A stretch of DNA of 64,000 bases. Origin: Pleurodeles waltl (taxonomy: Eukaryota; Chordata; Amphibia; Caudata; Salamandridae). Location of the stretch: the NCBI RefSeq assembly GCF_031143425.1, contig NC_090447.1, positions 767,744,409 through 767,808,408 of the forward strand, read 5' to 3'. A model generated the notes under the pieces. The model was not told where the DNA came from. It made no database searches and worked only from the letters and a program-made list of their open reading frames with translations. Positions 10,096 to 22,703 of the stretch are shown here, in pieces. The first letter of the stretch is position 1. The number at the start of each line of letters is the position of its first letter. The position numbers and the translations under genes were made by a program.

Positions 10096-12628
10096 GCTCT
10101 GCAGCTGCTGGCAGTAAGTAGTTACAATTGAACAATTGAGTCATTGTATTATTACAGATGACCGTAAACATCACAACTTAACTGTATCAATGACATTATG
10201 AACAAGTTGTTATGCTGGGACTGTAGGCTCCCATGTATTATAATGAGTTGGGGCAGAAAAGTCCCTTGCATTGTAACAAAATTGCACCCCTGTCCAAATA
10301 CAATGATATATGGATCCTTGATACTAACTTTTGATATGGGCAAACACAAATACTGCGTGTGCAGCAAGACCTAGACCTGTCTCACGGATTGTGGTCTTGT
10401 TAGACCTGGAGCACCACACAAAATATTTCCCTCATAGTGATAAAGGGTTACTACCATGACCAAGAGTTAAGGAGCATGAGTGCTGAGGTGGCAGCATAAC
10501 GTTTTTGTAATAGTGCTCTGTAGTTTGAACAGGCCATTTAAACAGTGTCACAGAGAGGGGACTACTGACCAACTCATGTAAAGTACGGCTGCTATGTACT
10601 TGGCCTTAGCCTACATCATGTTAGTATGTAGCACTGTGCAGTACACATTTGTTTGCATGTGTGTACTGTAATGTATGTGTGCATGGGGGTGGTAGAGTAC
10701 ATGGAGCCCTGTGAGTTCCATGTTGGAAACCCAGGGCCCTGGAAAGGCATCTGGAGGTTGAGGAGCCATCCCAAAAAGATTTGTGGATTGCCTGTATTCT
10801 TGAGAGCTGGGTGGAATACACAATAGAGACAGTGAGAGCCAGGCTCTCCTGTCCACCTTAAGAGGACTATTTGATTCTGGAAAGGTCACTGGACAGAATG
10901 ACCTGAGCACAATGTCTGAGAAATATTAGGGCTGATAAATTAAACACTGCAGGTACAGAGAATCATAAAGAACACAGCTTGGGCTTTTGTAACCTTTCGT
11001 CAGACATATTTCAGTGAGGTTGACATCCAGTTATAATCCTGTAGTCAATCCCATGGCCTATGTTGTGTAGCTATCAAGGTGGGAGTCATTCCTGCTGTGA
11101 CAGACTGCTTCCTTGAAAAAGGGCAGGACTGAGGAGGGGGCACCTCACAGGGACCAACACCCACAGCACTCATTTCAAAGACTGAGGAACTAAATCACAT
11201 CTCTGTCTGGAGATCAGTTACAAAAAAGGGAGCTTGAGTCTCAGATTTTCAAAAGATCAACTGGTTGAACTGTGACTGTAAAACAACTTTGAGAAGCTCA
11301 TCATGACTTCCACCTGTAGTGACTAGGAATGGTGACAAAGGTCTGCTAGTCTAACTGCTGGATGATGGGAAATTGGCCAGGAGAATCAAGTCCTCTTGTC
11401 CTGGAGCACCAATATATGTCTGCCTGCTGACACCAGAGAGCCCTGTGAGGAGATGGATAGTGTATGGAGAGAGTGAGTCTAGTGGGGATTCTGTTGAGTT
11501 GACCCCCTTAAGCAAAGCTTCAGATTCATGCTCTAAGTAGTCTGCAGCACCGATCGAGCCATCTGCCTGTGTGCCTATGTCAGCAGCTCCATATGCCAGG
11601 TGAGGCAGCTATGAACATTAAGAGTTGTTATTCTGATGTATATTTGTGGCTGAGGAGGGATGTTGCCTAGTGCAGCTCAGTGAACTGAGAGCTTAGTCAC
11701 CCTGTTTGCTGATACTTGCAACTCACATATGTCAAGTGGGGATTGTGGAGAAGAGAAATGGCCATCAAAAGTGAAGTGTAGCAGGTCATCCATGTCAGCA
11801 GAACATCTGATCTGGGATCAGAGGCAAGAAGCTTCCCAAGACCTACAGCAGGGACTTCCCGCCCAACTGGAGAAGCATCATTGACATCCAGCCACCTGCC
11901 TGCAGTGACGAACACTATCTCTCATCATTCGGTGACTGCAAACCCAAATCTCTGGACAGCTCCAGGCTGTTAATGAGGTCCAGGGCTTTCTGTATCTCAA
12001 CACTAGAAAAAGCAGGTAAGACTGATCATCAGGCCACAGTGGGGGACTTTCTCTGACTATAGTGATGTGGCTCTGAGAGACTTTGATTGCCTCTGTTGAA
12101 CTTCTAAGTCTCATAGTTACTAGCTGGGCCTAGTCTGAGTATTGCCTTACATGGGTGGAGAATGACCACAGTTAGGAACCCGGGGAATGGAAATCAGTAT
12201 CTTTCCCTGAAAGTGCTAAAACACCAGCCTTATGAAGACTGTGTATATTATTTGTTGTGCAACATATTTCACTTTATGGTCGTACATAAATGTTACCTTT
12301 TTTCCTCAAAAACAAGTATTTGGCTGGTTATTCATTTATTGGTGTTGCTGTGTGTATTTTGAGGCTTGTGTAACCCTTACACCTACTTTCCCCCTTTGCA
12401 GCTTGGGCTGCTCGACCCTTGCTACCACTGAGTGTCAAACGCTCAAGGGGAACTATTTTGCCAAGTCACTCAGAGCTCATAGTAAGTTGGGCCCCAGGAC
12501 GTTAGGAGTAAAAGACCTCAGCCCCTAAGATTGGGCCTAGTGTCTCCTGCTTGTCCCAAGCCCTCCGAAATCAGTTCTGGCAAAATGTTATACAGATGTA
12601 AATACCTCAGCATTTCCAAATCACTTTG
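10096..12628. other. Unrecognised DNA
   Basis: Only short, overlapping reading frames occur and none resembles a known protein. The composition is fairly even, without microsatellites or clear terminal repeats. It may be an old transposon or unique intergenic sequence; I cannot tell. Confidence 0.5.
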
Positions 12629-13597
12629 TCCCCAATTATAACATTGGCAGTAAGTGTCGCCTACAGCCGCGGCAACGGCTGCCAAAAGGCTGTGGCCGCA
12701 GCTAACATCCGTCCACCATAATATGATGGCAGCCGGATTTACGCCACAAGAAGGGTGGAAATCCAGCTGTGCCCATGCTGGCGGACGGTGTAAAGGCGGC
12801 ACTGCTACCACCAGCAGCGACATGCCAGTAGACTGCCGCCATCCATATTATGAATAATAATACAGCCTACCGGTGTTCTGCTGGAGGCGCTGCAGGCGGT
12901 AGCAGCGCCCCGTCCCATCCCCTGCCGGAAGAACCCCTGGATGCAGGTAAGTCGGGTTTCCGACAGTGGAGGGGGTGGGGGGGTGTTGTGTGTGGGGGTG
13001 TGTGCATGAATGTGTGAGTGTGTGCTTGAATGCGAATGTGTGTTTCGTGTTGTTTGAGTGTGCATGTGTGAGAATGCGTGTCAGTATGAATATGTGTACC
13101 GATGCGTGGTTGAATGAATGGATGCATGTGTGTATGAATGTGTGTATGCCTGTGTGAGTGAGTGTGTGAATGCGTGGTGTTTGACTGCGAGTGTGCGTGT
13201 ATGGGTGGGTGGTGGATTGGAAGGGGGAGCATGGATGGGTGGGGTGCGGGGCGTCTGGGGAGTGTACGGGATGGTGGGTGGGCCTCCATACCAGTGACAG
13301 GGAAAGAATTCCCTGTAACTGGTAGGGCCTACTGCCATTGTTTTCGTGGCGTTACGAATGCCACGAAAATCATGGCGGTAGGCAGGGTCATAATGCAGCT
13401 GGCGGTACCGTAGCAGTTGCCGGGTTGGAGATTGTTATCTCCGGCCCAGCAGCTGCTACCACCATGGCGGTCGGTGTGGTGTATTGGCGGGTTGGCTTCA
13501 GCCAACCCGCCAATGTCAAAATGTGGCGGTATGTACCGCCAGCCTGTTGGCAGTACTACCGCCACATTTACACAGACCGCGGGGGTCATAGTGTCCC
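12629..13597. mobile_element. Harbinger-type hairpin-rich MITE, copy 1
   Basis: The ends carry related inverted sequences (TCCCCAATTATAAC left; GTCATAGTGTCCCC right), flanked by TTT on both sides, compatible with the 3-bp duplication of Harbinger elements. Inside are many GGCGGT/ACCGCC motifs, a TG-rich tract, and two hairpins around 13,290-13,385, one containing CCAGTGACAGGG and one containing TTTCGTGGCGTT. It is the inverted relative of the copy at 55,888-57,004 and is related to 16,439-17,360. There is no real coding sequence. Confidence 0.65.
12966..13215. repeat. TG-rich microsatellite tract
   Basis: An imperfect run of TGTG, TGAATG and TGAGTG units lies inside the MITE. The corresponding CA-rich tracts occur in the other two copies, at 16,800-17,020 and 56,340-56,650. 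Long Cys/Val or His/Thr-rich reading frames over this tract are artefacts of the repeat. Confidence 0.85.
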
Positions 13598-13725
13598 CTT
13601 TGTGTCTTCATGCTATAAGTGGGGACGGGGTGAGTCTCCAGTGTTGTCTGTAAATGGTGGATTTGTAAGAGGCCAGAACATTTCTGGCTGGCACTAGTAT
13701 ATGTCAATAGTTGAATAGTTGTAGT

Positions 13726-16315
13726 TTTTTTTTTTTAAATCTGTTTTTATTATTTGCAATTGGAACAGAATCAACCATTACAGAGCACTTGGACTCAGGG
13801 AACATTTGAAGATAATAAAGATAAAGGGATGGAGATGGGGAAAGGAGTCCAAAAGCCTGAGGAGCATCAAAGCAGCATGTGGTAATAGACAATATCATTA
13901 ACATGAATAAGTACATGTGATCATAACATCTATCGAAATCAGCTTCATAGCAGGAAGAGGTGTGTATAATGCTATGGGAGGCCGACAGCAATATCAGAGG
14001 GGGATGTGGTGGTGTGTCATTATCAGGAAATGGCCTCTGTGCCCAGTTGCACGGAAGCTGTCCCGTGAATCCGATCAGAGAATGTTGCTGTGGTAATAGG
14101 TAACAGATTATTACACTGTGTGAGGCAGGAGCTCCCAAAGGGGAGGCGGGGGGGTGTGGGCCATTGCTGTGACATGTGTGGTCTAAAGCTTGATTCGCAT
14201 GGGAGATGTACTATAGAGATGCTGGGGACTGCATGTGCTAAAGCTAATTGTCACTATTCAGGGAGGACGAGTATCATTTTTAGCTTCGGCCTTGATTATG
14301 AAAGCGTCCCATATTTTGTGGGTGGCCGAAGCTAGGCCTCTGTCACTCAAGGAACAGAGGGCCTGTGACTCAGCCCTAGCCCACTGCAACAGTACACCTA
14401 GCCACGTGCTGATATCTGGGGTGGAAGGCACCTTCCATTGCATTGCTATGAAGTGTTTAAATAAGACAAAGGCCAGGTCTATGAACCTGTGAAGTTGTTT
14501 GACTCCTGTAGCCTTAGCGGGGATGCCAAGTAGACAGGATTCAGGGGTGGGGGAGAGTGCATAGTCAGACAATTCCCCAGTTATTGTAGTGATTTTGTGC
14601 CAAGTACCTTGTATGGGCAGACAAGCCTATACCATATGAGAAAAGGTAGCATCTGGTTCCCCACAGCGTGGGCATTCGTGTACTGTGTGAGGGAACATGC
14701 TTTGAAGACGGTGGGGGGATAAGTACGCTTGGTGGAGATAATTAAATTGTGTAAAACTAAATTGTGGATTGCAAGAGACATTCTTTACGTGTTGGAGCAC
14801 CATAGACCATGATTTTGGGGGTAATGGGGTAGGAAGAACTGCATCCCATCAAGCCAGTGCTCCCACCTGTCTAGTGTCAGTGCATGAGATAAAGGTATGG
14901 TACAGCAGGGATAAAACTTTTGTAGAACCCAGTCCCAATAATAATGTGTGAAGAATACGTGTTGTTGGAGGTTCTGTTCCCCCTGCCCACCAAGTGTTGT
15001 TTATGAGCTGTCTTGTGGTGCAGTATGTTAAGAACCATCTGGGCCAAAGTTATAAGTATCTGTTATATCAGTGTATAGCATGAGAGAGCCATCTCTGAAG
15101 AAGTACCAGACAGTAGTTAGTCCCGCTTCTATCCATGGTGTCAGATCATGATGTGAGTACAATTCCCTTGCACTTTGTATACTAAGCAATGGGATACTGG
15201 TAGAATAGGGCAGTTTTATGCCCCTGCTTTGTATGAATCTGCGCCAAAAGACTCTGGCTGTGATTGAGCGAACTGCTTGATCCAGGTTGCCCTCCCTGAG
15301 TACTCAATGGTGTGGTAAATTTGTATGCTCAGGTAGTTGAAAGTGACATGGCACTAAGGCAAGCAATGTACCGGGAGAGCAGACTGTAGAGGCAGTGGGA
15401 CATGGGCCAGTGGAAACAAACACAACTTTGTCCAATTCACATGTAAGCCAGATACTTCCCCAAAAGCATCTAGTAGTTGCATGACTCCTGGTAATGAGGA
15501 TATGCTTCTGCACAGGTATATTAGTGCATCATCAGCGTAGAGGGAGATGATGTGAAATATGTCCAGATCTGGGATCCCCCATTACTGCACACAGAGGTGC
15601 AGGTGAGAGGCCAAGGGTTCTATTGCTATTGCAAACAGTGGCGAGAGCGGGCAACCTTGTCTAATGCCATGGCAGATGTGGAAACTATTGGAGACAATAC
15701 ATTTAGTTTTCACGCTGGCTGTGGGATTAGAGTACAGTATGTTAAGCCAGTTCAAGAACCCAGGGCCGACGCCCATGTTGTGCAGTGTCTCCTTCAAGTA
15801 GGAACATCCAAGAGTATTGAAGGCCTTTTCTATGTCCGAAGATACCGCTACTTTTTCACAATCCTCACATGGGGCTCCGCTCAATAAGCACAGGAGCCAT
15901 CTGAAGGTATTGTGTCCTGGAATGAAGCCAGAATGATCCTCATGGATTAGCTGGCTAATCAAAGGGAGCAATCTGTTGGAAAGCACTTTGCCCAATAATT
16001 TACAGTCTAAATTAAGTAGCGACAGAGGCTTATAAGAGTGCACATCATGGGGGTCACAACCGGGTTTAGGTGGACCACCATGAGCGCCTTGCGTTGAGTG
16101 TCAGAGAGGTGGCCCCTCATCTTTGCTTCATGCAGCACTTTCAAGAGTGGTTGGGTAAGTTGAGCTTAGAATGTCGAATAGTACTCTACTGGCAACCCGT
16201 CAGTACCAGGTGCTTTATTATGTCAATGGTTGTAGTTAAGGCAGTGTTTGGTGCAAGAACCATTACCTCTGTTGTATGGAAGTACATTTGTGGAGGAGGT
16301 AATGTGTGACAAAAA
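13726..16315 (-). mobile_element. 5'-truncated L1-type LINE
   Basis: A minus-strand insertion ends in a poly(A) tail, seen as a run of T at about 13,726-13,737 on the plus strand, with an AATAAA-like signal just upstream on the minus strand. The coding part is ORF2 of L1-group elements from shortly before the reverse transcriptase. ORF1 and the endonuclease are absent, so the copy is truncated at its 5' end near 16.3 kb. Confidence 0.8.
13740..16260 (-). pseudogene. L1 ORF2 reverse transcriptase and C-terminal region
   Basis: Reading the minus strand from about 16,200, the fragment GTDGLPVEYY precedes PGCDPHDVHSYKPLSLLNLD, SGFIPG, SSDIEKAFN and GIRQGCPLSPLFAIAIEPLA (the last four in the intact stretch 16,043-15,582). 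These are the successive RT motifs of L1 proteins. The catalytic box LYADDALI follows, with YADD at 15,528-15,539. The C-terminal part continues in fragments to about 14,260. Frame changes near 16,040, 15,580 and later, plus several stops, make it a pseudogene. The enzyme would have copied element RNA at its chromosomal target. Confidence 0.8.
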
Positions 16316-16438
16316 TATTTCTGCATTTTTTTCACAAAAAGTATTTATTCATAGTGGTGTGATACATATTAACCCTACATAAGCTCAGTGGATAATTGTT
16401 GGGCCTAGCCCTCTCTGTAGGGTCACCCTAAACATTTT

Positions 16439-17360
16439 GGCCCTCATTACAACCCTGTCGGTTGGAGCAGAAGTGGTGGTAATACCGCAAACAGGCAGGT
16501 GGTAAAAAAATGAAGTTACAAGCATGGTGGTTACCTCCATGGCAAACCACCACTTCTCCACTCTTTGGTCTCCAGCCCGGCGGCCGTCACTAGACCACCA
16601 GCGGTATCACAACCCTGAATACTGCCATGGATTTCGTGGGGTTCTGTACCTCCACGAAATCCATGGCGGTAGGCACTATCAGTGCCTGGGAATTCGTTCC
16701 CTGGCACTGATAGGGGTCTCCACCACCCCCTTACCCTCCCTAGAGTCCTCCCCCCAAACCCACGATCCCCCTACCACCCACCAAAGGTGGAAGGACCCCC
16801 CCCCCCCAAAGATTGACACATACACCCCCCCAACCCCCTACACGCACACTCACACACACATATACGCACACATGCACACAGACATAAACGCACACATTTC
16901 CCATACACACAACACATCCCCCGCATGCATACACGCACACACACACCCCCTCTACACACTCACAAGCACACCCCCATGCATGCACACAACACACAACACC
17001 CCCCACCCCCCCCCCCCCCTAACAGATGATCACCTTACCTGGTCTGGTGATCCTCTGGGAGGGAACGGGGTCCATGGGGGCTGCTCCTCCGCCAGCTCCC
17101 TGTCACCAGAACACCTCCACACCGAATCCTGGGATGTGATTCGGTGGGCGGTGTTCTGTTGACGTGGTGGTGGAGGTGGAGCAGCCTCCACTTCACCGCC
17201 GACTGCCAGTATGGCTGCTGTCGGCTCTCCATCCGGAAAAGGGCGGAGGGCTGCCAGCAGTCATGATATACTGTGTGGAAAACCGCCTGCACTGGCGATC
17301 CTCAGCACGGCGGTACCTCAGTGGTCTTTGAAAAAGACCGCCAAGGTCCAAATGAGGGCC
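16439..17360. mobile_element. Harbinger-type hairpin-rich MITE, copy 2
   Basis: The terminal inverted repeats are GGCCCTCATT at the left and AATGAGGGCC at the right, each flanked by TTT (16,436-16,438 and 17,361-17,363). Internally one hairpin pairs CCATGGATTTCGTGG with CCACGAAATCCATGG around 16,624-16,668, and another pairs TATCAGTGCCTGG with its complement around 16,677-16,713. A CA-rich and C-rich tract follows at 16,800-17,020. No gene is present. The ends resemble those of the full Harbinger at 22-32 kb, so that family probably mobilised it. Confidence 0.8.
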
Positions 17361-17363
17361 TTT

Positions 17364-19600
17364 GTCTTCTCCCCTCCAGTTTTCTGGACCCATTTTGTTG
17401 ACTTTTAGGACTCTATGCACTTTACTTCTGCTAACCAGTGCTGTAGTGCTTTTGATTTCTTTTGAAACCATGGTAAAATTAGTTTACGTCCAATTGGCAT
17501 ATTTAATTTACTTACAAGTCCCTAGCTAAGTGGTACTACATGTACCCAGGGTGTGTAAATTAAGTGCTACTAGTGGACCTGCAGCAATTATTGTGCCACC
17601 CACATAAGTAATCTGCCTAAACATGTCTCAGGTCTACCATTGCAGCCTGTATGTAGTTTTAAAGTGCTAATTTGTTTTGGTAAAATAAACATTTTTACAA
17701 GCCTCATTTTTTAATACATTTAACTCACCCCTAAGGTCGGCCATAAAAAGCCCATAGGGTATTAAAAAATTGGACATGCACTTTCAAGTTTTACATATCC
17801 AGGTAGTGAAAAACTCCTAAATTAATTTATCACTACAGTGAGTCCTATCTCCTGTATAGGATAACATTTAGTTGCCTTATTGCATTTAATTTTGCTGGGA
17901 GTAGGTAGGAATATCATATTTGGTGTTTAAGAAATTGCAATTTTAAACAGTCTTTAATGCTAAAGTGAGATTGTAAGTCACAATTCAGAAAATGCCACTT
18001 TTATAAAGTTAGCATTTTCCTTTCCTAACCATGTGGTACCTGAATCCGGTTTTCTGGGACACATGACTAAATGTAGTTGGCAGTTGGCCTTTGTGTATTC
18101 CTCCCAGACAGCCACACAATAGAAAAATCTGGGAGTTGGCAGGTTTGGCCATCCTGACTGGATGAAAGGGACGGAGCTGTCACCTGACACACTTGCACTT
18201 CAAAGACACTGCCACGGCTTACACACAAAGGACTTCACACTAGCTTATTGTGCCTGCAGACAGACTTGGACCAGGGCACGAAGGCAGAACATTCCAGACA
18301 TTCTGTAAGGAAAACACTTTAGAAGTAGTTTCTTCCACTTCAAAGTGGGCACCAAGTATAAAAAGGCGACCCTCTGCCCCAATTTTTTAGTTCACTTCTG
18401 GACCTGTGGAAGAACTCTCAGAGGACTGCCCATCTGCACCGAGGGGACTGCCCTGCTGCCTGAAATATGCCCTGTTCCCTCAGAGGACTGCTCTTCTACT
18501 TGAGACCTGCTTTCTAACTTGAAACCAAGACTTTCAGAGTTCCTTCAAGGGCTAGTTTGCTGACCTTCTGATCAGAGCCTCAGAGTCAGAAAAGGCTTCA
18601 AACAGCTTGAACTCACCTAGATCTAGCTGGATTGAGTCCCGAACCTCCAACGGGTGCCCTTCCAGTTTTAACCCACTGGAAGTGGTACTAAATATGTCCA
18701 GATAGCCCAAAACGAAAACTTTGGACTTAAAAGATGTTCTGCCAAAAAGTGCTTTGCGAACTGAAAATGGGCCAATCTGCCCATGTTGCATAACCAGTTA
18801 GCCTGATGTCAGGTCAGCTCCTGCGACGTCCTTCTCCGCAGCAGAAAATCCTGCTGAGCAGTTCCTCACAGAAAGAGAATGTGACCTTATGAAGCCCTCG
18901 TCAACCAAAGTCTGCAGCTTCGTCCCAGTGGAGATTTTTGACTTCCATAAAAGAGACTAAGTCCAAACAGTATCTTTACAATGACTCCATCCAGCGACTC
19001 CATAATGACAACACCGCCTCCTCGGACACTGCCAGCTGCCTTGCCCCACTGAACTTTTACCTTCTCAGTCATTTTTCTTCCAAAATTCTTCTAAGTCTAA
19101 ATGTAACCAGAGACTGGGCCCAATCCACTTCATGTATCTGAACCGTGCTCTACTCGCGGTCAGCCATAACTTGTAGCTTTTTTTTGGTCTTGCATGACTA
19201 GATATCCGCAGTCGGGACTTTGATATTTTATGCACTATTTATCAACATAAGCCTTACAAATTCATGACTCTGGTTCTACTGATTGATTACCCACAAGAGG
19301 CACTTTGTGCTTTTAAGTGCTATACTTAGCTCCGTTTCTACTGATTGGATTTTTTGTCATTTTAGTGTCAATTTATTACATTTTACTCTATTTTTGATGT
19401 GAGATTGTTCTTGATTTGTTTGCACTTGTTTGCACTTTATTGCTGTTTGTGTGCTGCATGAATACTTTACACATTGCCTCTAAGTTAAGCCATCCTGATT
19501 TTGTGCCAAGCTACCAGAGGGTTATGCACAGTTTAATTTGGTGACTTTTGTGGCTCACCCAGACAAGGACTGTAGTAGGGGTTAACACCCCCCAAACGGC
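17364..19600 (+). mobile_element. LTR-like repeat without genes, family 2
   Basis: A long non-coding repeat with the features of a solitary LTR: a TATA box near 18,357, then purine-rich and CT-rich leader sequence. Its 3' portion (CCAAGCTACCAGAGGGTT, around 19,506-19,524, then a GGACTGTAG-type phrase) recurs in the shorter copy ending at 52,027 (AAGCTACCAGAGGGTGGG). The 3' border is unclear, because the sequence after GGGGTTAACACCCC at about 19,578 does not follow the other copy. No target duplication was established. Assignment as an LTR is inference. Confidence 0.5.
18357..18364 (+). promoter_or_regulatory. TATA box of the LTR-like repeat
   Basis: TATAAAAA preceded by CACCAAG and followed by a GC-containing stretch, in the middle of the LTR-like repeat. 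This is where the U3/R junction of an LTR would be expected. Confidence 0.5.
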
Positions 19601-19729
19601 AAGCCTATTTTGTACAATAATTGTCCTGAGCGAGTGGCTCTGAATGGTTTTGATGTCCAGCGGATCCACTTTCCAGCAGTTCCTCATTCCACATGGAACT
19701 TGTGCTCCCATTAGCACAGCATCGCAAAA

Positions 19730-20110
19730 AGACTTTAAGAGAAAGTTGGAATAAGACAACAAATATACAACACTACACCCCAAACACCCCACTACAACAC
19801 AGTAACAACACGCAACAATACAACACAGTGATATCACAATGACAACATTAAAATAAAATACAATGCACAAATACAACACAGCATGCCAAAAAAAAAAAAC
19901 ACAACACAAAAGTGCTGTTTTTGTGCTGCATTATTGTCTTATGTTGTGCTGTGCTTTTAGAGAGTGTTGGTGTATTGTTATTTTATTTATTGTGTTGCAT
20001 TTTGTTGTGTTTGTGTTTTCCATTGTTGCAGTGTGTTGTTGTACTGTAGTGTGTTTGTCGTGTTGCATTGTCTTGATTGTTGTGAAATCCTTTTATGTTC
20101 TTCATTTTGC
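19730..20110. repeat. Strand-switching ACAAC/TGTTG low-complexity tract
   Basis: From about 19,750 to 19,910 the plus strand is rich in ACAAC, CAACAC and AATACAACAC. Immediately after a run of A (19,888-19,899) it switches to TGTTG, TTGTGTTG and TGTTGCATTG up to about 20,100. The two halves are approximately complementary, so the tract can fold back on itself. Short Cys/Val-rich reading frames here have no support as genes. Confidence 0.8.
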
Positions 20111-22023
20111 TTTGTGCGAAGTTATTGTGTTGAGCACTACCGTTACTTTAAAGATGCCAGAAAATGATGCTGTTGCAGTTCCAGCTAAAAGCAATACCTT
20201 TATTTACAGTTCCGCTGAAAAATATTTACCACTATCTGTGGTGCTGACATGCTGTTGCTTAAGCTCCTAAAATATTCAGAATACCAGTTAGCACCAAACT
20301 GAGGCTGGGAACATGCCTTAAAATGCCATTTTGAGGGTGTAGCCAGCATTATTTTCCCTCACTTACATTTAGTAAACATGCCGGCTCCCCTCTGAGATTT
20401 CTTGTCATGCACATAGTGTACTTTAATGCCAATGGAGACAACTCCTCTGGCTTGTATGTATGCATCTTTGACATTTCCATATTCTGGAAATTTACAGGGC
20501 TTTTTTCTGTGCATGAGAAGGCAACAAATATTCTGGAATTTGTAAACCGATTCAAGTAAATGTAAAGTGCAGTTTAATATTTCTGGTTTGTCTTATCAAC
20601 GTTTATGTGGTGTTTGTCATTATTTTGTGGCACAAATATGGACGTGGTATAGACTGGCTGCAAAGACAAAAAAAGAGGAACACGTTTAACTTCATAATTG
20701 AGAACTTGAGATAACAGTCTCTCATTGGACTGAACGACCGCCTTGGCGCTGTAAGGGTTAATGCACGTTTTATGTTGCTTATGATTTGCGCTGATCACAG
20801 ACCCCGGGTCAAATTTGTGATGCAGCTTTAGAAAAGTATAATTGTGTCTGATTGTTTACATGTTTAATAATATTACTCACTCATGTTTTGCCAAAGTAAG
20901 GGTTTCATTTTCATTATAATCGGTGGCTGTAATCACATAAGAATCTTTCTATACAAAGAGTTGTCTGTTCCTACTGGTCTTAAAGCTATTCCCCAGTACC
21001 ATGTGTAGTGAAGTAGCAGAAAGATAGTTATAATTGCTTGTCGATCAAAAATATTTCAATTTATTTGCTTCAGCGCTGAAACAATGTATAGCTTCACTGC
21101 TAGCAGTTATATTTTCTAATGTTGGGTGCCAACATAATTTATTGTTGAGTGGCAATCAAATATAATGGATTGGGCTAAGTAACAGATATAACATTTGAAT
21201 TTGGCTCAGGACCACATAGAATAGGTAAGGATGGCTGAAATACTTCAAAGGTCAGCTTCAATTACTAAGGGACTGATGCGGAAAGTCCTGCTGTAAATTT
21301 GTGGTCCGACTTATGAAGACTTTTTATGTTCGAAAAAGGTTCAATTCGCAGAATCAGGTTGATTGCAACCACAAAAAGGCATTTTGTCATGTATGAAACC
21401 TAAATTGCAATTTATTAGCATGTTACCTAATCACAGTTTGGGTTTTACAAGCCCCTTGCGCCGCTGGTGCAACACCTTTTGTATGGGAAAAAGTGACGCA
21501 CCGGCTGCACAAAGGGCTTGTAAATAAGCCCCTCAATGTCCGGAAGGGGGGTGGGGTTAGGGCATCTCTTCCACAATACCGAATCGGAATGGTATCCTTT
21601 AACATTTTGCAACTGAAATCCGGTCGAAAAACATTATCACTTTACTAACTATAAACATATAAAGGTAACCCATTTGCAAATGGGAAGGGGTCCCCATAGC
21701 ACCCCTTCTCCCACATAAATGTTGACAAAAACATTTTTAAGAATAAGCAGTGATCCCATAAATCACTGCCTACTGTAAGAATGCATCCTGTTTGAATTTA
21801 AAATATTACTTCATACGGAACCCAGCAGGTCACCATACCTGGGATGGTTGCGAGTCATATTGGATAACAATGTGCAACCTACTTCATTAAGATCCATGAG
21901 GATGCATGAACTGGGACCCACTCTTACTGGTTGCAAATTGTATGTTTTTGGGACCAGTGTTTCGTATATCTGGCTCATAGTCCCTTATGGTTCGTCTTAT
22001 ATTTGGAACAGGAATGTAGATTC
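20111..22023. other. Unrecognised DNA
   Basis: No gene or known transposon is visible apart from a small foldback at 21,444-21,524. The sequence ends where the terminal repeat of the large minus-strand DIRS element begins. Confidence 0.5.
21444..21524. repeat. 81-bp foldback
   Basis: TTTACAAGCCCCTTGCGCC at the left faces an imperfect complement ending GGGCTTGTAAA at the right, with GGTG and CACC innermost. It resembles a miniature inverted-repeat element, but I could not define a target duplication. Confidence 0.6.
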
Positions 22024-22290
22024 TCAGAGGTTAACTGTTTAGAGAATCGCAATTTTATTAAAGACAAGGAGTCTAGCATTATGCATTAACATTTTATTCA
22101 CTATTTCTGAGCAGCAACATAAAAGATCCAAGCAAGAACACAACATGAAGTCATAATGAAATAGAACCATCACATTATATATAAGTCCCATGCACTCCAT
22201 TCTCTTCCTCTTTTGTTCTGCTTCCTCAACCAAATTTTTCTTCAACATGTCTTGTCCCGAAACTCTCATTCATCTTTTTCATCTCTATCT
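22024..22290 (-). repeat. DIRS-2 3' inverted terminal repeat
   Basis: On the plus strand it reads CTCAGAGGTTAACTGTTTAG, then AATTTTATTAAAGACAAGG, then GCATTATGCATTAACATTTT and so on. Its complement matches 46,016-46,215 over about 150 bp. Its outermost part matches one half of the internal complementary region at 32,460-32,520. Confidence 0.8.
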
Positions 22291-22653
22291 CATTGTTATT
22301 CTAAAAATGTTAAATATATGCGTATCTAAAATGTTCTCCCATTTACAAACTCTCAAATGACTTAGGGGGTCATTACGAGTTTGGCGGTCTCAGGACCTCC
22401 GTGTTGGAGGTGGCGGACGTACCGCCAACAGGCTGGTGGAAAAGACCGGCAAATTATGACCATAACGGTTTTCCCAACAGAATATAGTCAAACCAACACC
22501 AGCACCACCAGTGTGGTCAGGCCGCCACAGGTGATGGTAGCCACCAGCAGGCCAGTGGAGACCATGTTCCCGTTGGACATATTTCAAGGCTGCACACCGC
22601 CAAGGTTTCGGCAGCAGTCACACCATCATTGAAAGCCTGGCGGAAACCAACAG

Positions 22654-22660
22654 TATAAAA
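22654..22660 (+). promoter_or_regulatory. Candidate TATA box near the Harbinger left end
   Basis: TATAAAA lies 44 bp upstream of an ATG in a perfect Kozak setting (GCCGCCATGG, ATG at 22,704). Its position just inside the left end suggests the promoter for the plus-strand transposase transcript. This is inference from position and motif only. Confidence 0.45.
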
Positions 22661-22703
22661 GGAGACACTCACCTTCAGGAACCCATACTCGTCCGGAGCC
22701 GCC

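Noticed and set aside
12805..13338. His/Thr/Pro-rich frames of up to 140 codons on the minus strand
   Set aside because: They translate a TG/CA microsatellite inside a MITE, so composition alone explains the open frames.
16524..17162. 212-codon frame with a His/Thr/Pro-rich centre
   Set aside because: It spans the hairpins and CA/C tract of a MITE and has no recognisable domain.
19863..20270. 135-codon Cys/Val-rich frame that looks membrane-like
   Set aside because: It is a translation of TGTTG low-complexity repeats.
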